This document shows positions 45,353 through 53,295 of a DNA stretch of 64,000 nucleotides, in pieces; the stretch's first letter is position 1; each line of letters opens with the position of its first letter. Under the pieces are notes generated by a model that did no database searches, was not told the origin of the DNA, and saw only the letters and a list, made by a program, of their open reading frames with translations. Location of the stretch: NCBI GenBank assembly GCA_024230435.1, contig JAAERL010000131.1, positions 1-64,000 of the forward strand, given 5' to 3'. Source of the DNA: Desulfobacteraceae bacterium. Lineage in GTDB: Bacteria > Desulfobacterota > Desulfobacteria > Desulfobacterales > Desulfosarcinaceae. Made by a program: the position numbers and the translations under genes.

Positions 45353-47110
45353 TTGCGCAAACCAAGCTCTTTTACCCTTGATGATGCAATAAAACGGCAT
45401 AGCCACGACCAGGATAAAATTATAAAGCCCCAGGAAACCGTGAACCGGTTTAGAAAAAAAATGCAAAATAGCGGATTAACGCTTCTAAAAGATATTTCTA
45501 GAATTGATAATGGCCGTTTGGGCATCCCCGTATATTTCAGTGTTTGCGACACTGATGCCTATAATGCTATTGGAAATTTCAAACAAATGGGCAAGGGGGC
45601 CACCCCGGAGCAGGCCCAGGCAAGCGCTGTTATGGAACTTGGTGAACGATTCAGCTTGTTTAGTTTTTTAAAAAATCCCGATAATTTCATAAAATCCACA
45701 GCGCAGAATCTGGACAATTTAGACAATCTAAAAAAGTCTCGAATCGATTTCAAACACATTGCCCGTTCGGTTGACGAAACAAGTAATGATTTAGAGGTAT
45801 TGGAAAAACTTTTCGGCCAACTGCCCCTTACCTGGACCTGGGCGCATAATCTGACCAGTGGTGAAACGGTCATGATTCCGTTCAACTGGTTTTTCACAAT
45901 AAATGAGTTTAATGGTTCTTCGGCGGGAAATTGCAATGAAGAGGCCATTTGTCAGGGGATCTGCGAAGTTATTGAAAGACATACATCGGCCATAGTCAGC
46001 AAAGGCATTATAAAACCGCCAAACATTGACATCAACAGCATTAGCGACCCGGTAGCAAGGCAGCTCATCGAAAAATATCAATCAGCAGGCATTGAGCTTT
46101 GTTTGTCGGATTTCACGGCTGATATGGGAGTGCCCACCATTGGCGCCCTGGCCTGGGATCCCGCCACCTTTCCGGAAAAAAGTGAAATTGTCTGGACCGC
46201 CGGTACAATGCCCGATGCAACAAAAGCTCTGTGCCGCGCCCTTACCGAGGTAGCTCAACTGGCGGGAGACTTCAACAGTGGCGGCAATTATGTCGCAAGC
46301 GGACTGCCCAAGCTACACTCCTTGAAAGAAGCTCATGACATCATTTATCCCGGCAAACGCGTTGATTTAGGGAATCTGCCGGATTTAAGCCATCAAAATA
46401 TAAAGACAGAGGTTGAAAATTGCATTCAAGCTCTTGCCAAAAGAAACATGGATGTCTTTTTATTGGATATCCGTCATCCTTTATTGGATATTCCGGCATT
46501 TTATACCATCATCCCCGGAACGCAATTCAGAGAAAGGGCTCAAAATGCGAATGTTGGTATGATATGCGGTAAAATCATTTCCGAATCCCTGCCCGCCAGC
46601 CATGCCCTGACCAAGCTTTACGAATTCGACAGGCTATTGCCGGATCGTTATTATTTTAAATTTTACATGGGTCAACTGCAATTAAATACAGGCTGCTGCA
46701 CTGAAGCGATACAAAATTTCCACCAGGCCCTTGAGCTTGATCCTGCTCCGGAAGATCATGCCAGCATCTATACTTACCTGGGCATGGCGCTTAAAGAAAC
46801 ACAGCAATATAAAGAAGCTATAAAAGCCCTGTCAAAAGCGGATCAAATTGATACACAAAGAACCGATACACTCAATTTAATGGGATTTTGCCATTTCAAA
46901 TTGAAAAATCATGCTCAAGCCTTGGAATGTTTCCAAAAAGTAGTCACATTAGACCCTAGCTCGGCCATTGATTATGCGAATATCGCCGTTAACTACAGAG
47001 CCATGGGGCAAAAAAACAAAGCGGCCGAATTTTACCAGCTCGCTTTGGCTCTGGACCCCGGGATCGACTTTGCAAGAAACCATTTGATTGAAATGGGAAT
47101 TGAAGAATAA
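45353..47110 (+). CDS. YcaO-domain protein with C-terminal TPR repeats
   Basis: YcaO enzymes use ATP to activate peptide amide bonds, giving azolines, thioamides or amidines. The ATP-site motifs are present: KGATPEQAQASAVMELGER and AGNCNEEAICQGICEVIERH, and LTEVAQLAGD in the second half. After about residue 410 come three to four TPR units (for example KLYEFDRLLPDRYYFKFYM onward). Translation starts at TTG, seven bases after AGGAG. E. coli YcaO has the same length and a TPR-like end. No TfuA, cyclodehydratase partner, precursor peptide or RimO gene is adjacent, so the substrate cannot be named. Confidence 0.88.
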   Translation: MRKPSSFTLDDAIKRHSHDQDKIIKPQETVNRFRKKMQNSGLTLLKDISRIDNGRLGIPVYFSVCDTDAYNAIGNFKQMGKGATPEQAQASAVMELGERFSLFSFLKNPDNFIKSTAQNLDNLDNLKKSRIDFKHIARSVDETSNDLEVLEKLFGQLPLTWTWAHNLTSGETVMIPFNWFFTINEFNGSSAGNCNEEAICQGICEVIERHTSAIVSKGIIKPPNIDINSISDPVARQLIEKYQSAGIELCLSDFTADMGVPTIGALAWDPATFPEKSEIVWTAGTMPDATKALCRALTEVAQLAGDFNSGGNYVASGLPKLHSLKEAHDIIYPGKRVDLGNLPDLSHQNIKTEVENCIQALAKRNMDVFLLDIRHPLLDIPAFYTIIPGTQFRERAQNANVGMICGKIISESLPASHALTKLYEFDRLLPDRYYFKFYMGQLQLNTGCCTEAIQNFHQALELDPAPEDHASIYTYLGMALKETQQYKEAIKALSKADQIDTQRTDTLNLMGFCHFKLKNHAQALECFQKVVTLDPSSAIDYANIAVNYRAMGQKNKAAEFYQLALALDPGIDFARNHLIEMGIEE

Positions 47111-47124
47111 TTTTATAAAGTTAC

Positions 47125-47237
47125 GGGTACATACGAATTGTCTGTACCCTTCGGCGCAACAGGCGAAAACGGATTCAAAGGGCCATATATATCAAGACAA
47201 GCAACAGTGGTATTTTGCACAGCTTCCAAGCCCCTAA
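47125..47237 (+). repeat. Degenerate intergenic repeat, family B, copy 3
   Basis: GGGTACATACGAATTGTCTG begins it and TACCC closes a small hairpin. The words AGGCGAAAACGGATTCAAAG, ATATATCAAGACAAGCAA and GCTTCCAAGCCCCTAA follow. It fits the copies at 5407-5520 and 10911-10968. It lies between the convergent ycaO-like and parA-like genes. Confidence 0.5.
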
Positions 47238-47329
47238 AAAACACGTTGCGCCCATCTTGCAATAGCCGTTGCGGACAGCCATACGCCATTTTCAGCATAA
47301 GGGCAAATTTACTGCTTTCCAAACAGGGT

Positions 47330-48109
47330 CTAAAACAGTTTATCTATCAACTCATCCGCCAAATTATTATAATCGATCGCTCCAAAGCTGCCGCGGCGAA
47401 AAAAAACAACCGGCACACCTTCAGCGGCGCTTTCGGCAATCGTTGTATTGGCCCTGACGGTAGTATTGAAAACGATATCGCGATAACGCGGATCTTTATT
47501 CAACTGGTCCAATATGCGACGGCTTACACGAGTTCGTGAATCACAAAATGTCGGCAGGATCCCTAATATTTCAATGTCCGGATTAATTTCGGCCTGAACC
47601 GAATCGATGGTATCAAACAACTCTTCCATGGCGCCAAATGCATAGGGATGGGTTTGGCATGGCGCCAAAATATATTTGGCGTAGGAAAATACATTGACCG
47701 TTAACAAAGACAGGCTGGCAGGGGTGTCCAGCAAGATAAAATCGTAGGTATTCGTCAGTGCTCCCAAAGCATTTTTCAAAAGATTCTCACGGCCGGGCAC
47801 ATCTGCCATTTCAATTTCTGCACCGGCTAGGTCCGGAGTTGAAGGAATGATATCCAGGTCCTGCCAGGCAGAGTTGACAATAACCTCTTGCAAATCCATA
47901 CCATTCGGATTTTCAACAAGATCATATACTGTTAATTTCTGCTGCTTTGGGTTAATGCCCAATCCTTTGGTGGCATCTGCCTGCGGGTCCATATCAACGA
48001 TAAGGACTTTTTTATTGTTGCGCGTCAGAGCAGCCGCTAAATTAATGACTGTAACGGTTTTTCCTACGCCTCCTTTTTCATTTACTACAGCAATTTTACA
48101 CGCCTGCAC
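47330..48109 (-). CDS. ParA/Soj-family ATPase
   Basis: The 259 residues have the deviant Walker A KGGVGKT in AVVNEKGGVGKTVTVIN, the switch LIVDMDPQADATKG, and FILLDTPASLSLL. Start is GTG after GGGGGG. ParA-type ATPases place DNA, plasmids or protein clusters. There is no parB gene and no parS-like palindrome nearby; the neighbour 15 bases upstream is a dynamin-like GTPase, so the pair may act in positioning a membrane or cell-pole structure rather than DNA. Confidence 0.9.
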   Translation of the reverse strand: MQACKIAVVNEKGGVGKTVTVINLAAALTRNNKKVLIVDMDPQADATKGLGINPKQQKLTVYDLVENPNGMDLQEVIVNSAWQDLDIIPSTPDLAGAEIEMADVPGRENLLKNALGALTNTYDFILLDTPASLSLLTVNVFSYAKYILAPCQTHPYAFGAMEELFDTIDSVQAEINPDIEILGILPTFCDSRTRVSRRILDQLNKDPRYRDIVFNTTVRANTTIAESAAEGVPVVFFRRGSFGAIDYNNLADELIDKLF

Positions 48110-48124
48110 AAATCCCCCCTTTTT

Positions 48125-50383
48125 TTAAAACTCATCACTATCATAATTGAGCCGGTCCATCTCATGGCGAAAAGTTTTGATCCCCGACCTTACAGATTCA
48201 ATGCCATTTGCGATGCCTGCCAGGGCCGCATCCATTTTCTCTTTATCATTTTTGTGCTTACCGGCAGATACATCCGCTTGCTCCAGTCCTGCCAGATAAC
48301 CCTGGAAACGCTCCGTCAGCGTCTCATATAATTGCCTGCTGGCTGAATCCGCCAACCGTATCATATACTGGAACTTGATATTTTCCCTGTAATCCGTAAA
48401 ATGCTCCACCATTGATCGTTCGGTTTCTTTTTTCATGCGCCGCACACCACTTGAAAGTGCTTTTAATTGTTCACCGCTCATTTCATCAACCGATTTTTTA
48501 AAAATCTTGCGAACCGCGCGTATTAATGCAAAAGCTCCAAAATGAAGAACCGCATCCGTTTTGATGTACGCCGAATAACGCATTGTGGCGGATGCCGATG
48601 GCATTGAAAGCCCCACAACATTTTTAATGGCTTCCAGATCCAAATCAATATCAAAGGACCACTTTTTTGAAACAATCGGCAAACCGATCTGAGATAATGC
48701 ATCTTCCATCTGCGTCAATGCATTGTGCGCCATAGTTTCATAAGGCTCAACGGCTTGTTTCAGGCATTGCTTTAAATATGCCTCCTGCTTTATTGCAAAG
48801 GCTATGATTTCAGGATTTACAGACTCGGTCATAAAGGCGTCCAGCCTCTGTTTGAACGATTGAAAAGCAAGATAAAGCGCCTGATTAAAACCACTGCTCT
48901 GAAGAGCGGTTTCGCAATTGCTTATATCGGCTTCATAACTATAAATGAATCTAATAATTTTTTTCAATACGGGGCCATTGTACAGATCAAAAAAGTTGTC
49001 TATGTTCCTGCGCAACTCCTGTTTAATTTTTTGAAGGGCTCCGTCTAAAGTGCTGTTGAGCATGGACTGGACCTGCTGGATATGTTCTTGATGTTTTTTT
49101 ACCAAATCCGCCAGCTCACGGGCTTGACCCGCATTTCTTTGCATAAGGCCGCGATTCAATGAGACCCATTGATTCAATGCGGATGACAGGACATCCAATC
49201 GTTCAAGCTGATTTTGCAACAACAGTGATGACCTGTCGACATTCAATTTTGTATGGAATGTTTTCTCCAGCCGCAGCGTTTCATTATTGGAATATTCAAT
49301 CAAGTCATCGCAATCGCGCCACTGATGCAATCTTTTCAGATCCTTTGACCCCAGCTTGTCCTCCTGGGCCAAAAACAAATTAAAAAGAGCAGAAAAAGTA
49401 AAAAGCTCCGTATCGGGTAAAATCAAGGCAAGTTCTTCACGGACACGCTGCACCAGTTCGTTTAGAGCGCAAAGATCATCATGTTCATTCAAATCGCTGT
49501 TGCAAACAAAGATCATGTTTGCAGCGATGCCCATCTTTTTAATCATATTCAGAAACTGAATATCAGCCTGACGAAGCCCTGTACGGCTGCTGATAACGTA
49601 AACAATAAGATGAGCTTTGAGCAGGTAATCCTGGATCATTGCCATGTGAAGCGGATTTGGAGAATCACTTCCTTGGCAATCGGCGATTTCAACATTACCG
49701 GTTAAATTGTCACATGGAATCTCAAGCTCAATATCCTTTAAGTAAACCGCCTGGGCATCGTTTCCCGCAAATCCCCGATGATCGCCAAACTGTCCGGCCT
49801 CATAAACCTGTATTGCGCTGTCTGCTCCAACAATCGCATTGATCTTGTCATAGCCTTTCAAATATGAGCTCAACAAAACGCTTTTGGCATTGAGCTGCCC
49901 CTGGGATATACGAAGGCCGCTGTCAAGCGATTCCAATGCACGAGACAAGTCCGAACGATCCTGTTTGCGGCGGATATCCAGATTCTCATTTTCAGATTGC
50001 CATTGTTCAGGGGGAAATAACACTAACGCCTGTTCAATCTCGGCATTGATCTCATCCCATGATTTGAGAAACAAACGTGCGCGAAGGTTATCGCCGTGAC
50101 GGATTCTTGTGACAATGGATGTTACCACGCCAGCGCCGCGCTTAAGGTAATCCTGACCAAGCAAAGAATTGACCAGTGTACTTTTCCCCGACTTGATAGC
50201 TCCCACAACAGCTACGCGCACGACATGGTCCATAAGCTGCTGTTCAATATTTTCACAGGTTTGGCGCCACTGTAAAAAAAACGGGGACAAATCGTCAAGG
50301 CAAGACTCGCTTTGCCCGAGCAATCCCATCACCTTTTGATTTAACTCAAGTAGTTTATTTGCTAATTCCTGATAGCGATCCAT
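48125..50383 (-). CDS. Bacterial dynamin-family GTPase
   Basis: The 752 residues start with a short helical region, then a GTPase domain: G1 VVGAIKSGKST (about 59-69), G2 Thr in GVVTSIVTRI, G3 DCQG, and a weak G4 in FVCNSDL. Long helical stalk regions follow, and a region near 600-640 (MPSASATMRYS ... ALIRAVRKIF) is the best candidate for membrane contact. Bacterial dynamin-like proteins bend or repair membranes, and often act in pairs. Here only one is present, co-directional with a ParA-type gene. Confidence 0.85.
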   Translation of the reverse strand: MDRYQELANKLLELNQKVMGLLGQSESCLDDLSPFFLQWRQTCENIEQQLMDHVVRVAVVGAIKSGKSTLVNSLLGQDYLKRGAGVVTSIVTRIRHGDNLRARLFLKSWDEINAEIEQALVLFPPEQWQSENENLDIRRKQDRSDLSRALESLDSGLRISQGQLNAKSVLLSSYLKGYDKINAIVGADSAIQVYEAGQFGDHRGFAGNDAQAVYLKDIELEIPCDNLTGNVEIADCQGSDSPNPLHMAMIQDYLLKAHLIVYVISSRTGLRQADIQFLNMIKKMGIAANMIFVCNSDLNEHDDLCALNELVQRVREELALILPDTELFTFSALFNLFLAQEDKLGSKDLKRLHQWRDCDDLIEYSNNETLRLEKTFHTKLNVDRSSLLLQNQLERLDVLSSALNQWVSLNRGLMQRNAGQARELADLVKKHQEHIQQVQSMLNSTLDGALQKIKQELRRNIDNFFDLYNGPVLKKIIRFIYSYEADISNCETALQSSGFNQALYLAFQSFKQRLDAFMTESVNPEIIAFAIKQEAYLKQCLKQAVEPYETMAHNALTQMEDALSQIGLPIVSKKWSFDIDLDLEAIKNVVGLSMPSASATMRYSAYIKTDAVLHFGAFALIRAVRKIFKKSVDEMSGEQLKALSSGVRRMKKETERSMVEHFTDYRENIKFQYMIRLADSASRQLYETLTERFQGYLAGLEQADVSAGKHKNDKEKMDAALAGIANGIESVRSGIKTFRHEMDRLNYDSDEF

Positions 50384-50606
50384 AATTATCTCTTTGCTTC
50401 GTTAAAAATGTCACAATTTGTAAGAGGGTACGATATATCAATGCAATGTCATAATTGTCAAAACATTCCCCCGTTCTTAAGGTCCCGCATGTATTGCTAA
50501 AATATAATGACTTGTAAATTTTGGTGTTTTATGATAGGTACTTATCAATTTTGTGCTCTTGATGAGCGCAGCAGTATTATTTCTAAAAAAAGGGGAAATT
50601 TATTCA

Positions 50607-50759
50607 ATGTCCGACAAACATCCCGAGTGCCCACTATACAACCCTTTAAATTGCAAGGAATATTACAATCCAAAGCTTTGTGCATTTGTGCGAAAAGACA
50701 AAGCGTGTTTAAAGAAGAAAAAACCCAAGCAAAGTAAGAATAATAAAGAAAAAGCATGA
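50607..50759 (+). CDS. Small Cys-rich basic protein
   Basis: A 50-residue frame starting ATG with AGGGG upstream. It has four Cys (ECPLYNPLNCKEY, KLCAFVRKDKACLKK) and then a run of Lys. The even spacing of Cys suggests a small metal- or disulfide-bound fold; the Lys tail may touch nucleic acid. A terminator lies 41 bases after the stop, which supports a real monocistronic gene. I cannot name a family. Confidence 0.6.
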   Translation: MSDKHPECPLYNPLNCKEYYNPKLCAFVRKDKACLKKKKPKQSKNNKEKA

Positions 50760-50800
50760 TGACATTCCCCCGGATGGCAAAAAAACTTTCATGTTTTAAT

Positions 50801-50836
50801 AGCAGGAGAGCAAAAACTGCATCCTGCTTTTCTTTT
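50801..50836 (+). terminator. Terminator of the small Cys-rich protein gene
   Basis: AGCAGGA (50801-50807) pairs with TCCTGCT (50822-50828), followed by TTTCTTTTG. Confidence 0.65.
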
Positions 50837-50949
50837 GTTCAGTTATTTTGGTTAATCTATCCGCTTCAAAAGGTGTTTGGCGTGATTCAAAAATAACATT
50901 TGAAATTTTTAATAGTTTTGCCTTTCTTTCACGCAGCCCCTGGCAGACT

Positions 50950-51522
50950 TCAAGCATTTCCCGCCAAATTTGAAAGTAATTCCGGCTCAATGCCCAATCG
51001 TTTAATGGCCGTCTCCCATCGTTCATCGATAGGCGTTTGAAAAATAATATCATGACTGCAAAGGCTTGTGAGCCAAGCATTTTGACGAATTTCCCATTCT
51101 AACTGCCCTGGTCCCCAACCAGCACAGCCCAAACAGATAATAAAATGTTGAGGCCCTTTTCCTAAAGCTATGGCTTCAAGAATCTCCCGCGAATTGCTCA
51201 AGGCCAAATCCTCGCCGATGACAAAACTTTCATGCCAATGAAGAGGAGAACCATGGAGAATAAATATCTCATTGTGGTGCACAGGCCCGCCGATAAAAAT
51301 CGGTATCCGTTTAGCATCGCAGCTGATTTTTATTCCAAGCTCTTCAAATATAATTCCACCGTTCAATTCATCATCAACCTGATTGACAACGATACCTACC
51401 GCACCTTCAACCGTATGCTCAGAAATACAGGTAACTGAACGTCTAAAATTCGGATCAGCCAACAAGGGCATAGCCATCAAAAAATGCCCTCTTAAAAACT
51501 CTGTTGTTTGTTCGCTCATCAT
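50950..51522 (-). CDS. AlgH/YqgE family protein (UPF0301)
   Basis: The 190 residues match this family in length and motifs: LRGHFLMAMPLLADPNFRRSV, GAVGIVVNQ, the GGPV loop, and GWGPGQLEWEI. The function is not settled; AlgH was first linked to alginate control in Pseudomonas. It stands alone, with the small Cys-rich gene converging on it. Confidence 0.93.
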   Translation of the reverse strand: MMSEQTTEFLRGHFLMAMPLLADPNFRRSVTCISEHTVEGAVGIVVNQVDDELNGGIIFEELGIKISCDAKRIPIFIGGPVHHNEIFILHGSPLHWHESFVIGEDLALSNSREILEAIALGKGPQHFIICLGCAGWGPGQLEWEIRQNAWLTSLCSHDIIFQTPIDERWETAIKRLGIEPELLSNLAGNA

Positions 51523-52980
51523 TTCCCCGCTTCGTTTAAAAATCTTAAATTGAACAATTCGCTTTCAGCCGCATTAAAAAATTAAAAACAAAAAATTCCA
51601 AAAAATGTTTATTTCCCATGCTTTTTCTGCATGGATAAGCGTTTTTCACCTGATAAGGATTCTCGTTATCGTGTTTTTGTGCTTAGCTTCCATCGGCGAA
51701 ATAGGAAAATTTGTTCGACATCAAGGCGTACGAAAAATTTTACCACAGACACATAGTTGATATTCCAAGAATAAAATTTTCGCACGCAACGAAGATATCG
51801 TCAAATTGCCCATTTATCAATGGACAAAACTTAAGGCATGTAAACAACTTTACCACATCTTATGAACTACCGGCCACCATGTTTCACATGGAGACGGTTT
51901 CGTGCTTCACTGAAGGCGGCAAGTACGCCATCTCCACACTCCGGACGGTTCTAAGCCCGGCCTTGATTAAGGCAAGTAATAAAATATTAAGGGCTGCGTT
52001 ATAATCCCGATTGGCTACAAACCCGCAATGAGAACAGTTTTCAAAAGAGCTGTAAAAAAAACTCTGAATAGTCACCATCATCGCAGGTCGGCCATTACCT
52101 TGATTTATAATCAAAATTGAAAACCAAATCAATGATGGTTTGAAGGCACGATAAAATAATTGGCCCTGCGTTGCAATGATCGGGAATAAATGATCGGGGA
52201 CAATTGACGCTCCAATCGCCGCCAACACTGCAAAAACAGCATGCTAAACACGGAATAACAATTTGTTATTTTAGGATAATTTATAATTTTGAGCCAACGA
52301 GCCATACCTGTATCAACAGGCAGTGTTCGAAAAAAAGATTGGCCGTATTTTACAAGCGATTAACCGGCACATAAAAAAAACGGCCAGAGAGTACGCAGCA
52401 AAAAGGCAGGCCATACCTATAAAGCCGGCTGGTTTAAACCCGGTAAAAAATAAGGATTTAGTAAAAAATCCTGGCCCACAGGACCAAGCTTTCGGCTCGC
52501 TGCCCCCAGAGGGGGATTAACCGCAAGCTGTGCAATTCTAACGGTTTATATGGCAGAGCCTGTTGACTTTGACCTATCCCAAAGGACCAGGTTTTCAAAT
52601 TTTTAATAAAATGGACAAGATTACGCCGGATTCGCATTTCGTCTGCAAGGCTCGTCAGCAGATTACATGTTTTATGTATACGGCCTGTTGCCTAAGGCGA
52701 ATGAATTGGGTCAAAAGGCAAGCGATAGTGTACACTTTATCCAACTTACATCCCAACAAGAAGTACTCCAAGATCTAAGAACTTGTTTGGGAATTATTAT
52801 CATTATTGAAGTTTGCAGATGATTTTAATTTGACGTTTTGTCAACTTTTCCATTACAAGGAACTTCAATAGCACTGGCGAGCGGCAACACACCGTGCTTA
52901 TTGAATTTATTCAAGTCTTGCAGCTTAAAAACCGGATAAACTCCGATAGCAAATCAGTCAAAGCGCTAATATAAGCATGA
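51523..52980. other. Decayed intergenic region
   Basis: About 1.5 kb without an intact gene. Only the TnpB remnant at 51884-52042 is recognisable. A basic 65-codon frame at 52323-52520 has no Shine-Dalgarno and no family signal. The stretch looks like an old insertion site between two core gene blocks. Confidence 0.5.
51884..52042 (-). pseudogene. TnpB (IS200/IS605 OrfB) C-terminal remnant
   Basis: The frame reads CSHCGFVANRDYNAALNILL then ALIKAGLRT and PPSVKHETVSM. This is the zinc-ribbon and RuvC-III end of TnpB (CxxCG...RDxNAAxNI), including the catalytic Asp. The catalytic Glu region, RuvC-I and the N-terminal half are gone; upstream sequence in the same frame is unrelated. It is not functional. 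Confidence 0.75.
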
Positions 52981-53047
52981 ACTTTTCGGCTTTGCCGCCG
53001 GAGAACTTAACGTGAATTAGAGCCAAAAACATATTTAAAAAAAAATC

Positions 53048-53070
53048 TTGACAGTTGCCGAACGAACTGT
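53048..53070 (+). promoter_or_regulatory. Probable -35 box and inverted repeat upstream of the ilv leader
   Basis: A perfect TTGACA (53048-53053) stands 65 bases before the leader peptide. The -10 at 17 bases spacing is weak (TAGTGA, 53071-53076). ACAGTT (53051-53056) and AACTGT (53065-53070) form an inverted repeat across the spacer that could be an operator. Confidence 0.4.
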
Positions 53071-53117
53071 TAGTGATTTTTAAAACTAAATTTATATTAA
53101 CGGACCCTAATTATATA

Positions 53118-53201
53118 ATGAATTCCATTATCAACCTCCTTAGCATTATTCTTATTCTCGTTGTCGGCATCATTGCCAGCACTGGGTCAAAGGGGCGATA
53201 A
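53118..53201 (+). CDS. Ile/Leu/Val-rich leader peptide of the ilv operon
   Basis: A 27-residue frame, [20 protein letters not shown] then STGSKGR, ending TAA. Thirteen residues are Ile, Leu or Val, including a stretch IILILVV. It ends 95 bases before the ilvD ATG and just before a terminator. Ribosome stalling at these codons when branched-chain amino acids run low would free the RNA segment that overlaps the stop codon. It has the plan of IlvL of enteric bacteria without clear sequence similarity. The Shine-Dalgarno is weak. Confidence 0.85.
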   Translation: MNSIINLLSIILILVVGIIASTGSKGR

Positions 53202-53274
53202 TGGATTAAGAAAAGTTCCCGAAAAAACAACAAAAACCGTTATCAGCCCCAACGCTGGTAACGGTTTTTTTTTT
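53125..53274 (+). promoter_or_regulatory. Transcription attenuator of the ilv operon (segments 1-4)
   Basis: Four segments compete. Segment 1 is CCATTATC (53125-53132), inside the leader peptide. Segment 2 is GATAATGG (53197-53204), over its stop codon. Segment 3 is CCGTTATC (53237-53244). Segment 4 is GGTAACGG (53257-53264). 1:2 pairs perfectly. 2:3 pairs with one G-U and extends with GGGGC/GCCCC around one bulged A (antiterminator). 3:4 is the terminator. A ribosome stalled in the Ile/Leu/Val run covers segment 1 and leaves 2:3 to form. A ribosome at the stop covers segment 2, and the terminator forms. Confidence 0.85.
53236..53274 (+). terminator. Attenuator terminator of the ilv operon
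   Basis: ACCGTTATCAGC (53236-53247) pairs with GCTGGTAACGGT (53254-53265) over 12 bp with one G-U, loop CCCAAC, followed by a run of ten T. It lies 22 bases before ilvD. Confidence 0.93.
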
Positions 53275-53295
53275 GGGCTTTTCCAAGGAGATCGA

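Noticed and set aside
50796-51080. A 94-codon minus-strand frame next to the AlgH gene
   Set aside because: It overlaps the end of the AlgH gene in another frame and covers the terminator of the small Cys-rich gene.
52323-52520. A 65-codon basic frame
   Set aside because: GTG start without Shine-Dalgarno, no family signal, and it lies in decayed DNA.
53161-53295. A longer N-terminus for IlvD starting upstream at 53161
   Set aside because: It would read through the leader peptide and attenuator; the ATG at 53296 has AAGGAG and matches the family.
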